Shown here in pieces: positions 1 through 7,037 of a DNA stretch of 14,894 bases. The first letter of the stretch is position 1. Each line of letters begins with the position of its first letter. The DNA comes from CAIUVD01 sp044338255 (GTDB lineage: Bacteria > Planctomycetota > UBA11346), in the NCBI GenBank assembly GCA_044338255.1, contig JBIILZ010000098.1, positions 1 through 14,894 on the forward strand. The letters are read 5' to 3'. The notes under the pieces were generated by a model. It saw nothing but the letters and a program-made list of their open reading frames with translations. It did not search any database and was not told the origin of the DNA. The translations under genes and the position numbers were made by a program.

Positions 1-2
1 AT

Positions 3-667
3 GGTCCCTTCGCCCGCAGTGAAGACAGGCTGACGCGCGCAGGGGTCAAGGGGGCCGGATTCAACGGACTGATCCCCGCCCACGGGGTCTTGATTCGCTC
101 GTGGCATCTCCTAGGATCCTGTCTGAAGCCCCTGGTGGGGAACAAGCCCGCCTGGGAACCAGTCCTGACGGCGGTCGCCAGCTGGCACCTGGAGACCACC
201 ATCAGCACCGACGGCATCTGCCGCCTCGACACCGGCATCCCCCACCAGTTCCTAACGGGGATGCCCACGGCTTATCCCTAGTGGATGCCGCCCGGACCTC
301 CCTGGCGCGGCCCTCGACCCTGATTGAGGCGCTGGCACTCCTCAGCGTTCACACCCTGCGCGACCAGGCTTGGCTGACGGCCACCGTCCAGGGACTCGGC
401 GATCCGACGCTTTGGCTCGCCGAGCCGTACCGAGTCGAGGACGAAAGCCGCACGGCCTGGTCCGGTGAACGGGTCATGAGCGGCTGGGTCGCCCAGGCCT
501 GGCTGGGAACGCCCCAAGAGACCGCTTTTTTGTGGCCCACGTCCACCGGTTGGCTGGGTCGGCATCCCCTGGTACCCACCTGGGACCGGGCCGCCATCGC
601 CACCGACCTCGCAGACTGGAGCGATCGGCTGGCGAACCCGGCAGGACCGGTCCCCAACCTGGATCTA
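3..667 (+). pseudogene. Frameshifted unrecognised coding remnant, partial at window start
   Basis: One frame is open from base 3 to a TAG at 279-281. Around 260-285 the coding signal moves to a second frame, open from 283 up to the foldback element at about 665. Both segments show strong G/C third positions and plausible protein composition, rich in Trp, Ala and Leu. Examples are PLVGNKPAWEPVL in the first part, and TLRDQAWLTATVQGL and WSGERVMSGWVAQAWLG in the second. This suggests one gene broken by a frameshift near 281 and cut at its 3' end by the element. I do not recognise the family. If the element and one CTAG copy are removed, this frame continues into the kinase fragment (DL|VAYAHGQG), so the two may once have been one gene. 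No glycine-rich loop or other kinase N-lobe motif is visible, however. No function is assigned. Confidence 0.45.
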
Positions 668-832
668 GGAGTCTGTCGGAGATAGGCCGACGAGGATGGC
701 GAAGGTATCGTGCGGCAGATCCAAGGCGGCAAAGCGGGCGGATAGCGGGAGCTATCTGACCGTTTTGCCAACGCCGGAGATGCCGTACGAGACCGAGTCA
801 GCCGACCGAATCTATTCCCGACAGACTCCTAG
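665..832. mobile_element. 168-bp foldback (MITE-like) element with CTAG at both ends
   Basis: The two ends are perfect inverted copies of CTAGGAGTCTGTCGG (665-679 and 818-832). Each arm is exactly 82 nt around a GGGA loop (747-750). The outer 20 positions pair at 18 of 20. The inner 22 pair at 17 of 22 and include GATAGC/GCTATC (741-746, 751-756) and a GGCAAA/TTTGCC block. The middle pairs less well and with small bulges, for example TCGTGCGGCA against TCGTACGGCA. There is no significant ORF, so it would be non-autonomous. CTAG at both ends could be a 4-bp target duplication, as reported for some IS5- and IS1182-type elements, or the outermost bases of the repeat. It lies exactly between two decayed coding fragments. 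No family name is claimed. Confidence 0.7.
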
Positions 833-1346
833 TGGCCTATGCCCATGGCCAGGGGGTGGTCCACCGGGACCTCAAACCGGAAAACATCCTCGTCGATGCT
901 GCCGGTCGCCTGCGCATCGCCGACTTCGGGCTGGCCAAACTGATGGCCGGGGAACCCGGCAGTCAGGCCCTTACCGGCACCGGCCAGATTCTCGGGACCG
1001 CCGCCTACATGGCACCCGAACAAGTGATCGGGTCCCCCGAAGTCGACCACCGGGCCGACCTCTACACCCTGGGGGTCCTGGCCTATGAACTATTGACCGG
1101 CCACCTGCCCCTGGGCCGCTTCGAGCCCCCGTCCCGCCAGCCCGGGGTCGATGTTCGACTGGATGGCGTCATCCTCCGGGCGTTGGAACGTGATCCGGCT
1201 CGACGCTGGCAGCAGGCCGCGGAATTTGGCCAAGCCCTGGGCCAGGCCAACGCCTCGACGCAGCCGCTGTCATCGCCTGCGGGTGGTGGGGCCTGGGGTT
1301 TGTGGCCTACGTGGCGGGATGGTTCAGCCTGCGACGGCGTCCATGA
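833..1346 (+). pseudogene. Ser/Thr protein kinase C-terminal fragment (Pkn2/Hanks type)
   Basis: The frame starting next to the foldback element encodes the second half of a Hanks-type kinase. It contains the catalytic loop HRDLKPEN (near 865), the DFG motif in IADFGLAKL, the activation/P+1 segment GTAAYMAPEQ, the αF segment DHRADLYTLGVLAYELLTG, and the C-lobe arginine motif ALERDPARRW. The N-lobe, with the glycine loop and the ATP-anchoring lysine, is missing, so the product cannot be an active kinase. Near 1285 the coding signal appears to shift frame. The alternative frame reads GLGFVAYVAGWFSLRRRP and stops at TGA 1344-1346, which looks like a membrane segment followed by a basic tail, normal for this family. 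The unshifted frame runs on to 1386 as low-quality sequence. The motifs are textbook versions, unlike the HQD/DLG kinase later in the window, so this is not a recent copy of that gene. Confidence 0.75.
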
Positions 1347-1385
1347 CCATCGGGGGGATGGCTTCTTAACATTCCACCACCGTTG

Positions 1386-1660
1386 ACCTTGTCGGTGCGA
1401 GCCACCACCGGCACGCCGATGATCCGGTCCTTCTCGGTGTTGGCGAACGTCCTGCCCGCCAATCCCGCACCTGGGTCACTGGAGTGGTGGGAACACCAAC
1501 GGTTCCCGGCACCTATCAGGTCCTGATCAAAGCCCAAAATGTCTACGGCAGGGTCAGCGGTACGGTGACGATATCGATTGCGGCTCCTGCCGGCAGCGCG
1601 GCAAGAGCCGTACTCACCGCCACCCCTGTCGCCCTCGACCTGTCGCCCTCGACCTGCCCT
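1386..1660 (+). pseudogene. Decayed Ig-like (putative He_PIG-type) domain remnant
   Basis: This otherwise gene-free stretch holds fragments of a bacterial Ig-like repeat. In one frame (about 1386-1450) it reads TTGTPMIRSFSVLAN. In another frame (about 1472-1600) it reads VGTPTVPGTYQVLIKAQN followed by VSGTVTISIAAP. The G-T-P-x-x-P-G-T-Y core, followed by alternating hydrophobics, is typical of 'putative Ig' modules of extracellular bacterial proteins. The change of frame between about 1450 and 1470, and the absence of any start or domain context, mark it as a remnant. A 14-bp tandem duplication lies at its downstream edge. It may be the tail of the same decayed locus as the kinase fragment or an independent piece. 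Confidence 0.45.
1625..1656. repeat. 14-bp tandem duplication (2.3 copies)
   Basis: CCTGTCGCCCTCGA occurs twice head to tail (1625-1638, 1639-1652), followed by CCTG. A 14-bp unit does not preserve reading frame, which fits the non-coding, decayed state of the sequence here. It lies just downstream, in the direction of transcription, of the sthA stop codon. Confidence 0.8.
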
Positions 1661-1686
1661 GAAGCCGATGGCGCATTTCCAGCGCT

Positions 1687-3081
1687 TCAGCTGCGCTGCT
1701 GGATGATGTCCAGGGCGGCGTTGCGATAGGCCTCGGCGAGGGTCGGGAAGTTGAAGGTGTGATCGACGAAGACATCGATGTCGTCGTTGTGCAGCAGCGC
1801 CATCTGCCCCACCGAGGTCAGTTCTCCGGCATTCTCGCCGACCACCTGCAGTCCGAGCAGCTTGCGGCCCTGGGCATCGGCGACCAGTTTGAGCAGGCCG
1901 TTGTCATTGGCGCCGATGAGTCCGCGCGAGACTTCGTTGAAGCCGGCACGACCGACGAGGCAGCTGCCGAAGCGCTTGACCGCCTCGGCCTCGGTGAGGC
2001 CCACGCTCGACATCTCGGGGATCGAATAGATCCCCGCCGGAATCAGCTCGGGTCGCGAGGCCGCCGTCAGGCCCAGGGCATGGCGGATGGCGCGACGGCC
2101 CTGATCCATGCTCGCGCTAGCCAATGACGGAGCCCCCGCGACATCACCACAGGCATAGATATGTCCGACTGCCGTCTGACCATGCTCGTTGACCGCGATC
2201 AGACCGCGATCGGTCGGCAGCAGTCCAGCGGCTTCGATGTTCAGGCCTTCCAGGCAGGCGACCCGGCCCTGGGCACTGAAAAGCTTCTCGCTGGGGATGA
2301 TACGACCATCGGTGAGCGTCGTCACCACCCGCGCGGTTGAAGGATCGTGCACCACCGAGGCCAACTGCGCCCGCACGAGGTATTCCGAGCCGGTGGCGGT
2401 GAAGGAGGCCAGGAAGCGTTCGGTGAGCTCGGGGTCGAGAAAGGCCAAGGGCCGCTCGCCCTTGTCGATCATCGTCACCTTGGTGCCAAGGGCGGCGAAG
2501 ATCGAGGCATACTCGGTGGCGATGACCCCCGCCCCGAGGACGGTCAATGTCCTCGGCAGATAGATCAGCGAGAGGATCGAGTCGCTATCGAGAATGTGTT
2601 CATGATCGATCGGCACCTCTGCGGGAGCACGCGGGCGGCTGCCAACGCAGATGACGATCACCGGCGCGGTCAGGACGGTGGTCGTGCCGCGGACCGATTG
2701 GACCTTGAGGGTATGGCTGTCGACGAACCGCGCCCGGCCGTGGCAGCGTTCGACCCCGCCGCGCGTGAGCTGGTCCTTGAGATATTTCTGATGGCCGCGG
2801 ATGACTTCTTCCAGACGGCTCATGAGGCTCGCGACCTGGATCTCCTCGCCGAATTCGATCGGCAGTTCAACCCCGCTCTTGCGGCGGAAGCTGGACAGCG
2901 CCAAGGCGGTTTCGCGCAGCGTCTTCGAGGGGATCGTGCCGCGATGGACGCACTGCCCGCCGACGTGCGGATCACGCTCGACGAGCATCACCCGCTGTGC
3001 TGCCGCTGCGGCTTGCAAAGCTGCATGATGTCCGGCCGGGCCGCTGCCGATCACGATCACGTCATAATCGAACTCATTCAT
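1687..3081 (-). CDS. sthA: Si-specific (soluble) NAD(P)+ transhydrogenase
   Basis: The 464-residue product matches the usual length of SthA (E. coli 466). SthA is a cytoplasmic FAD flavoprotein that transfers hydride between NADPH and NAD+ without proton pumping. Visible motifs are the FAD dinucleotide site GSGPAGHHAA (12-21), CVHRGTIPSK (44-53), the pyridine-nucleotide site GAGVIATEYASIF (183-195), the second FAD motif ACGDVAG (310-316), and the C-terminal dimerisation tail FNFPTLAEAYR (443-453). The second redox cysteine of dihydrolipoamide dehydrogenases is replaced (T49). The tail has FNFPT where the dehydrogenases carry their catalytic HP pair. Both features separate SthA from lipoamide dehydrogenase. 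The ATG overlaps the HDOD stop codon (ATGA), with GGAG eight bases upstream, so translation is probably coupled to that gene. A small stem (1680-1685/1693-1698) overlaps the stop region but has no T-run. Confidence 0.92.
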   Translation of the reverse strand: MNEFDYDVIVIGSGPAGHHAALQAAAAAQRVMLVERDPHVGGQCVHRGTIPSKTLRETALALSSFRRKSGVELPIEFGEEIQVASLMSRLEEVIRGHQKYLKDQLTRGGVERCHGRARFVDSHTLKVQSVRGTTTVLTAPVIVICVGSRPRAPAEVPIDHEHILDSDSILSLIYLPRTLTVLGAGVIATEYASIFAALGTKVTMIDKGERPLAFLDPELTERFLASFTATGSEYLVRAQLASVVHDPSTARVVTTLTDGRIIPSEKLFSAQGRVACLEGLNIEAAGLLPTDRGLIAVNEHGQTAVGHIYACGDVAGAPSLASASMDQGRRAIRHALGLTAASRPELIPAGIYSIPEMSSVGLTEAEAVKRFGSCLVGRAGFNEVSRGLIGANDNGLLKLVADAQGRKLLGLQVVGENAGELTSVGQMALLHNDDIDVFVDHTFNFPTLAEAYRNAALDIIQQRS

Positions 3082-3944
3082 GCCATCATCTCCACCGACA
3101 GCTTGACCTTCGGCCCGAAGTCGAGTAGCGCCTCCATCTCATCCGGGTAGATGTTCAATTCGCTCAGCAGCGGATGCTCGCTGACGCAGGTCAGCTCAAT
3201 ACGCTTCGGCCCCCTCAGCAACCAGTGCGCGAGGTCATCGGCCAAGGCGGTCATCATCGCCTGGTTACGCGCCGTCGGGGCCTTCAGCGGGTCATGATGG
3301 AATTGCACGACCTCTGCCAAACGCACCGGCAGCTTCCAGAACTTAATCATTTCGGCACCCACTCGCGCATGCAGCGAACCGATAATACCGTCAGCCGCCG
3401 CGAAGTTGAAGGGCACTTTGCACTCCGCGCAGATGGCGATGATTTCCTGAAGGAGCACCGGCCGGGCCATGTCGTGCAGCAGGCCGCAGAGGAAGGCCTC
3501 TTCGACATTCAGGCGCCGTCCGCGGGCAATTTCCTGGGCGAACAGCGCCGTCGCCAGGCAGTGGCGGAATTGCAACTTCACCGGCGCCTCATGACCGGGG
3601 ACCTTGAAGACTTCGCCCTGGCAACTGATCACCAAAGCCATCTCGCGGACCTTGACCACACCCAGACGTGCGAGGACCTGATCGAGGGACACCAACTGGC
3701 CGCCAGCCCCGTACAAGGTCGAGTTGGCGAGGCGCATGAGATTGCCGACCATCGCCGGGTCGCGGGCCACAACCGCCGCCAGCTCGCGCAGATCGGTGCT
3801 CGGATCATTGCACAGCTGGACGACCTTGCTGGCGGCCTCAGGCAGGACCGGCAAGGTCAAGGCCCCCTTCAACACCCGCTCAGCCAGACGACGAATCACC
3901 ACCGGATCAAGCTGGGCAGTATTATCGACGGACTGTGCGAGCAT
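3078..3944 (-). CDS. HDOD domain protein
   Basis: The product has 288 residues. An HDOD domain, a degenerate relative of HD phosphohydrolases found in bacterial signalling proteins, spans about residues 24-225. Recognisable blocks are LPVLPEAASKVVQLCNDP (31-48), LAAVVARDPAMVGNLMRLAN (55-74), VSLDQVLARLG (85-95), and FLCGLLHDMARPVLLQ (151-166), with an HD pair at 157-158. HARVGAEMIKFWKLP (192-206) and VVQFHHDP (212-219) complete it. HDOD proteins generally act in signalling scaffolds rather than as proven enzymes. There is no receiver, GGDEF or EAL domain, so this is a stand-alone module with a roughly 65-residue unassigned tail. The ATG at 3944 has GAGG about 11 bases upstream. Its stop overlaps the sthA start by four bases, so the two form an operon. 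A functional link to redox balance is inference from that arrangement only. Confidence 0.88.
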   Translation of the reverse strand: MLAQSVDNTAQLDPVVIRRLAERVLKGALTLPVLPEAASKVVQLCNDPSTDLRELAAVVARDPAMVGNLMRLANSTLYGAGGQLVSLDQVLARLGVVKVREMALVISCQGEVFKVPGHEAPVKLQFRHCLATALFAQEIARGRRLNVEEAFLCGLLHDMARPVLLQEIIAICAECKVPFNFAAADGIIGSLHARVGAEMIKFWKLPVRLAEVVQFHHDPLKAPTARNQAMMTALADDLAHWLLRGPKRIELTCVSEHPLLSELNIYPDEMEALLDFGPKVKLSVEMMA

Positions 3945-4022
3945 AGCTCAGCGTACCTCATAAATATCTGCGGCGCAACATTACCTGCGCAAATGTCCAA
4001 CGCCCGGGCACGAACGCGGGCG

Positions 4023-4053
4023 GCGCCGTTGGTTGGCCTCGAATCAACGGCGC
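4023..4053. repeat. Perfect 9-bp inverted repeat in the HDOD gene leader
   Basis: GCGCCGTTG (4023-4031) and CAACGGCGC (4045-4053) are exact reverse complements separated by 13 nt. They lie about 80-110 bases upstream of the HDOD start and downstream of the HAD gene, both on the minus strand. It could be an operator, an mRNA leader hairpin or a remnant terminator. No T-run follows on either strand. Confidence 0.5.
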
Positions 4054-4144
4054 ATTCGGACTTTAAGCGGCAGCAATGAAGCACTCTTAGAGCGGCCCAA
4101 GATGACCCAAACGAAACTTTCTATGCGGCTAGTAGTCTGTGTGT

Positions 4145-4162
4145 TGAGCCCCGGCGGGCTCA
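4145..4162 (-). terminator. Hairpin overlapping the HAD gene stop codon
   Basis: TGAGCCC (4145-4151) and GGGCTCA (4156-4162) form a perfect 7-bp stem with a 4-nt CGGC loop. The TGA stop of the HAD phosphatase is part of the stem. On the minus strand the following bases are ACACACAG, not a T-run, so intrinsic termination is uncertain. It may instead protect the 3' end or be a Rho-assisted end. Confidence 0.4.
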
Positions 4163-4927
4163 GATTCCGGTAAGCAAGCTCGCCACTCCAGCCAACACAT
4201 GCAGCGGGCGATAGGGATAGCGCCCGAGATCGGCCTCGGCGGTGACTCCGGTGAGCACCAGTACGGTGTCGATCTCGGATTCGATGCCGGCGATGATGTC
4301 GGTATCCATACGGTCGCCGATGATCACCGAGGCTTCGCGCTTGGCGCCGAGACGCTTCAAGGCACTGCGCATCATCAGCGGATTGGGTTTGCCGAGGTAG
4401 TATGCGCGGCTGCCGGTGGCCAACTCGACGGGCGCGACCAGGCTGCCGCAGGCGGGCACGATGCCGCTCTCGGTGGGGCCGGTGGTGTCGGGATTGGTGC
4501 CGATCAGCCGCGCACCGCCGAGGACCAGACGGATGGCCTTGGTCATGGTGTCATAGGTATAGGATTTCGACTCGCCGATGACCACATAATCCGGACTGAC
4601 GTCGTTCATGGTCAGGCCGGCTTCATAGAGCGCGTTGAGCAATCCCGGTTCGCCGATGGCATAGACGCTGCATCCCGGTGACTGCGTCGCTAGAAAGGCG
4701 GCGGTCGCCAAGGCGCTGGTATAGAAATGCTCGGCCGGCACCTCCAGGCCCAGACGCGCCAGCTTCTGGGCCAGTTCACGCGGGGAACGCTCGCTGGAAT
4801 TGGTCAGGAAGAGGTAACTTTTGTCGTTCTTCTGCAGAAATTCGACGAATTCGATGACTCCGGGCAGGAGACGGTTGCCGTGGTAGATGACCCCGTCCAT
4901 ATCGCATATGAACGCAGCTTTATTCAT
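4160..4927 (-). CDS. HAD-IIA family (NagD-like) sugar-phosphatase
   Basis: The 255-residue protein has all four HAD motifs: DMDGV near the N-terminus (nucleophile and acid/base Asp), LTNSS (motif II), the lysine in GKPNP (motif III), and GDRMDTDIIAG (motif IV, Mg2+ ligands). The cap-region string VPACGSLVAPVE matches the NagD/HAD-IIA substrate-cap pattern. NagD-like enzymes dephosphorylate nucleotides or small sugar phosphates in the cytoplasm. The true substrate cannot be read from sequence. I chose the ATG at 4927 because the conserved region begins immediately after it (MNKAAFICDMDG) and the length then fits NagD (250). An in-frame ATG at 4939 and a TTG at 4999 are possible but add unconserved residues. 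None of these has a good ribosome binding site. The gene is divergent from the crotonase gene across 127 bp. Confidence 0.88.
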   Translation of the reverse strand: MNKAAFICDMDGVIYHGNRLLPGVIEFVEFLQKNDKSYLFLTNSSERSPRELAQKLARLGLEVPAEHFYTSALATAAFLATQSPGCSVYAIGEPGLLNALYEAGLTMNDVSPDYVVIGESKSYTYDTMTKAIRLVLGGARLIGTNPDTTGPTESGIVPACGSLVAPVELATGSRAYYLGKPNPLMMRSALKRLGAKREASVIIGDRMDTDIIAGIESEIDTVLVLTGVTAEADLGRYPYRPLHVLAGVASLLTGI

Positions 4928-5006
4928 AATCGGATGCATGCAGAGAAGGTCTTGCCGCCAGCCACGGGCACAACCAGAGAATTGCCAGGACCCGCGCAAA
5001 GGCTCA

Positions 5007-5044
5007 TGGACGGCGTCGAATCTGCGAGGTATACTGTCTCGGAG
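5007..5044 (+). promoter_or_regulatory. Candidate sigma70-type promoter and SD for the crotonase gene
   Basis: TGGACG (5007-5012) and TATACT (5030-5035) are spaced 17 bp apart and match the -35 and -10 consensus at 4 of 6 and 5 of 6 positions. Predicted transcription would start near 5042, giving a very short leader. GGAG (5041-5044) lies ten bases before the ATG at 5055 and decides that start. This is a motif match only. Confidence 0.35.
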
Positions 5045-5054
5045 AACGTTGCCG

Positions 5055-5798
5055 ATGCCGCGTCAGCCGCTCTGCTCAGTACAATTCGAATTCAGCAGCG
5101 GATGCGCCCGCCTGCGTCTCTGCCGTCCCGACCACTACAACGCCCTCGATATCTCGACCTTGGCTGAGATCCTCGTGATCCTCGAAGAAGCCGCCGGCAT
5201 GCAGATGCCGCTGGTTCTCTCGGGCGAGGGCCAGGTCTTCAGCCTCGGCTGCGATGTCCGTGAATTGGCGGGATTTTCCACGGAATCCGCCGCCACTTAC
5301 AGTCGTCTCGGACAGCAGGTAGTACGCACCCTGGAATCCTGGCCGGGAGTGACCATCGCCCACCTCACCGGCTATGCCCTCGGCACCGGCCTGGAGCTGG
5401 CCCTCGGCTGCGACCTGCTGGTGGGCGCACCCGGCGTACGTATCGGCCTGCCGGGCCTGGCCTGGGCCCTGGTACCCTGTCTCGGCGGCCTGCGGCGGCT
5501 TCATCAACGCGTCGGACCGGAAGTGAGCAGCGATCTGTTCCTACGTGGCCATATGCTCGATGCCGAAAGCGCCCTCCGTGCCGGGCTACTGAGTCGCATC
5601 GTCCTAGAAGATCAGGAGGTGACCCAGCTTGCCAACTCGGTCACCGATTTCAGTGCCAGTGCCGTCAGCGCCATCCGTGAATTGCGTCTGCGCCATCACG
5701 GCCCCGCCGATGCTTCGAGCGAGACCATCGAGGCCGATCTCTTCGCTCAGTCCTTCACCAATGGCGAATGCCAGCGCCGGCTGCGTTCTCTGCTGTGA
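5055..5798 (+). CDS. Enoyl-CoA hydratase/isomerase (crotonase) family protein
   Basis: The 247-residue product has the crotonase fold. The first oxyanion-hole segment is LSGEGQVFSLGCDVREL (55-71). The second is GYALGTGLELALGCDLL (106-122), with Glu114 at the position of the first hydratase catalytic glutamate. At the position of the second glutamate (rat Glu164, in the QPE motif) the sequence reads IGLPGLAWAL, so Gly134 replaces it. Hydration of enoyl-CoA by the usual two-glutamate mechanism is therefore unlikely. An isomerase, thioesterase, decarboxylase or another crotonase reaction is possible. The ATG at 5055 is preferred over the upstream in-frame ATG at 4887, which would overlap the divergent HAD gene. 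A GGAG sits ten bases before 5055. No beta-oxidation partner is nearby. It converges on rsgA with nine bases between stops. Confidence 0.82.
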   Translation: MPRQPLCSVQFEFSSGCARLRLCRPDHYNALDISTLAEILVILEEAAGMQMPLVLSGEGQVFSLGCDVRELAGFSTESAATYSRLGQQVVRTLESWPGVTIAHLTGYALGTGLELALGCDLLVGAPGVRIGLPGLAWALVPCLGGLRRLHQRVGPEVSSDLFLRGHMLDAESALRAGLLSRIVLEDQEVTQLANSVTDFSASAVSAIRELRLRHHGPADASSETIEADLFAQSFTNGECQRRLRSLL

Positions 5799-5807
5799 CC
5801 CCAGCCG

Positions 5808-6944
5808 TCAGGCACTCAAGTCTTCGGTGACGATCGAGCGGTAACTCTCGTAGCGACTCCTAGCGATGCGTCCGTCGGCGACCGCCGCCTGCACCGCACA
5901 GCCGGGCTCGTGCAGATGGCTGCAGTCAGCGAAATGGCAATCACTGTGCAAGGCCGCGAAATCACGATAGAGCAAGGCCACGTCAACCGGCGTCAGTCCG
6001 CAGATCGCGCACTCGCGCACGCCAGGGGTATCGATCAACCGCCCGCCATCGGGCAGGGCGTAACTGCGCGCGGCGGTGGTCGTATGCCGACCATGGCCTT
6101 CTTCGGCGACGGCGCCGATGCGCGCCGCGAAATGCGGGAACAAGGCATTCACCAACGATGATTTGCCGACGCCGCTCTGGCCGGCGAAGACGCAGGCGAG
6201 ACCCTGCAGATGGCCACGCAGCTCTTCCAACGCCGGACCACCATGGATCGCCGAGGTCACCGCCACGGTCACCCCCAGGCTGCGATAGAGGGCGATGGCC
6301 TCATCGGCGGCACCCAGATCGGCCTTGTTCAGGGCCAGCACCACGGGGATGTCGTTCATCGCCGCGATCAACAGGTAGCGATCGATCAGACCGAACTTGA
6401 GATCAGGATCGCGCACCGAGGAGACGATCACCAAGCGATCGATGTTGGCGGCGAATATATGGATCAGCGAACGGTTATGGCTGTCGGTGCGCGCCAGCTG
6501 ATTGCGGCGGGCAGCGACGGCGGTGATCACCGGATCGCTGCTGCAATCGACCTGCACGAGGTCACCGACGCACAGTGGATTCTTGACCCCAGAGACCTGC
6601 TTCTTGAGGACCTGGCGCACCGTGCACAGCAATTCGCGACCGTCGGCATCCAGACGTACGGACACGTCCTTGCCGAGGAATCCGCAGATCACGCCAGGCT
6701 CGCCGATGGCCTCGGGGCGAACCAGGCCCGCCAAGCGGTTGAACTTGGCGAGCAGATGCTCGCCGGCATGGCTGCGCCGCTGGGTCGCACCGTGGGCATC
6801 GATGAAGGCCTCATCCTCGGTGCGTTGCTCCCAGCCGGTGATGCGCGTGGCATCGACGGCGTGCGCCCGACGCAGCCGGCCGAGGCCATGACGGGGATGA
6901 TGGCTGACCGTGCCTTTGTGCTTCGATGGACGTGGCTCAGGCAT
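5808..6944 (-). CDS. rsgA: Ribosome small subunit-dependent GTPase A
   Basis: RsgA is a circularly permuted GTPase that checks late 30S assembly. The permuted motif order is plain: G4 NKAD (206-209), G5 SA (231-232), G1 GQSGVGKSS (255-263), a G2 threonine in RHTTT (286-290) and G3 DTPG (305-308). The C-terminal zinc knuckle follows C-x4-C-x-H-x5-C (C336, C341, H343, C349). An OB-fold region occupies roughly residues 85-145. The product is 378 residues from ATG 6944. The first 75 or so are rich in Arg and His and longer than usual. No clear SD precedes this ATG. A GTG at 6980 is an alternative and would begin inside the tandem repeat. The reading frame stays open upstream as far as the kinase stop codon, so the true N-terminus is uncertain. 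Confidence 0.93.
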   Translation of the reverse strand: MPEPRPSKHKGTVSHHPRHGLGRLRRAHAVDATRITGWEQRTEDEAFIDAHGATQRRSHAGEHLLAKFNRLAGLVRPEAIGEPGVICGFLGKDVSVRLDADGRELLCTVRQVLKKQVSGVKNPLCVGDLVQVDCSSDPVITAVAARRNQLARTDSHNRSLIHIFAANIDRLVIVSSVRDPDLKFGLIDRYLLIAAMNDIPVVLALNKADLGAADEAIALYRSLGVTVAVTSAIHGGPALEELRGHLQGLACVFAGQSGVGKSSLVNALFPHFAARIGAVAEEGHGRHTTTAARSYALPDGGRLIDTPGVRECAICGLTPVDVALLYRDFAALHSDCHFADCSHLHEPGCAVQAAVADGRIARSRYESYRSIVTEDLSA

Positions 6945-6957
6945 GAGCAACCGACGA

Positions 6958-7032
6958 ACGGACCTCGCCAGCTGCGACACGGGCAGCGCCAGCGACGAAA
7001 CGGGCAGCGCCAGCGACGAAACGGGCAGCGCC
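6958..7032. repeat. 21-bp tandem repeat between the FHA kinase gene and rsgA
   Basis: ACGGGCAGCGCCAGCGACGAA is repeated exactly at 6979-6999 and 7000-7020, with a 12-base partial copy at 7021-7032. A diverged copy at 6958-6978 matches at about 15 of 21 positions. On the minus strand, in the rsgA frame, the unit encodes a seven-residue repeat, A-L-P-V-S-S-L. The 21-bp period preserves reading frame. Confidence 0.85.
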
Positions 7033-7037
7033 CGGCC

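Noticed and set aside
111..125. CTAGGATCCTGTCTG resembles the foldback terminus CTAGGAGTCTGTCGG (12 of 15), suggesting a larger element from 111 to 832
   Set aside because: The match ends after 15 bases, includes a BamHI-like palindrome that may be chance, and the intervening sequence encodes no transposase-like protein.
1680..1698. Stem CAGCGC/GCGCTG at the sthA stop as a terminator
   Set aside because: It has only six base pairs, overlaps the coding end, and has no T-run downstream on the minus strand.
1687..3081. Dihydrolipoamide dehydrogenase instead of SthA
   Set aside because: The second redox cysteine is absent (C44...T49) and the C-terminal catalytic His-Pro is replaced by FNFPT, as in SthA.
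2347..3150. Long plus-strand frame antisense to sthA (similar cases at 3174-4079 and 8565-9560)
   Set aside because: These are shadows of strongly supported minus-strand genes with no family motifs.
6958..7032. Tandem repeats as a CRISPR array
   Set aside because: The units are contiguous 21-mers without unique spacers and no cas gene is present.
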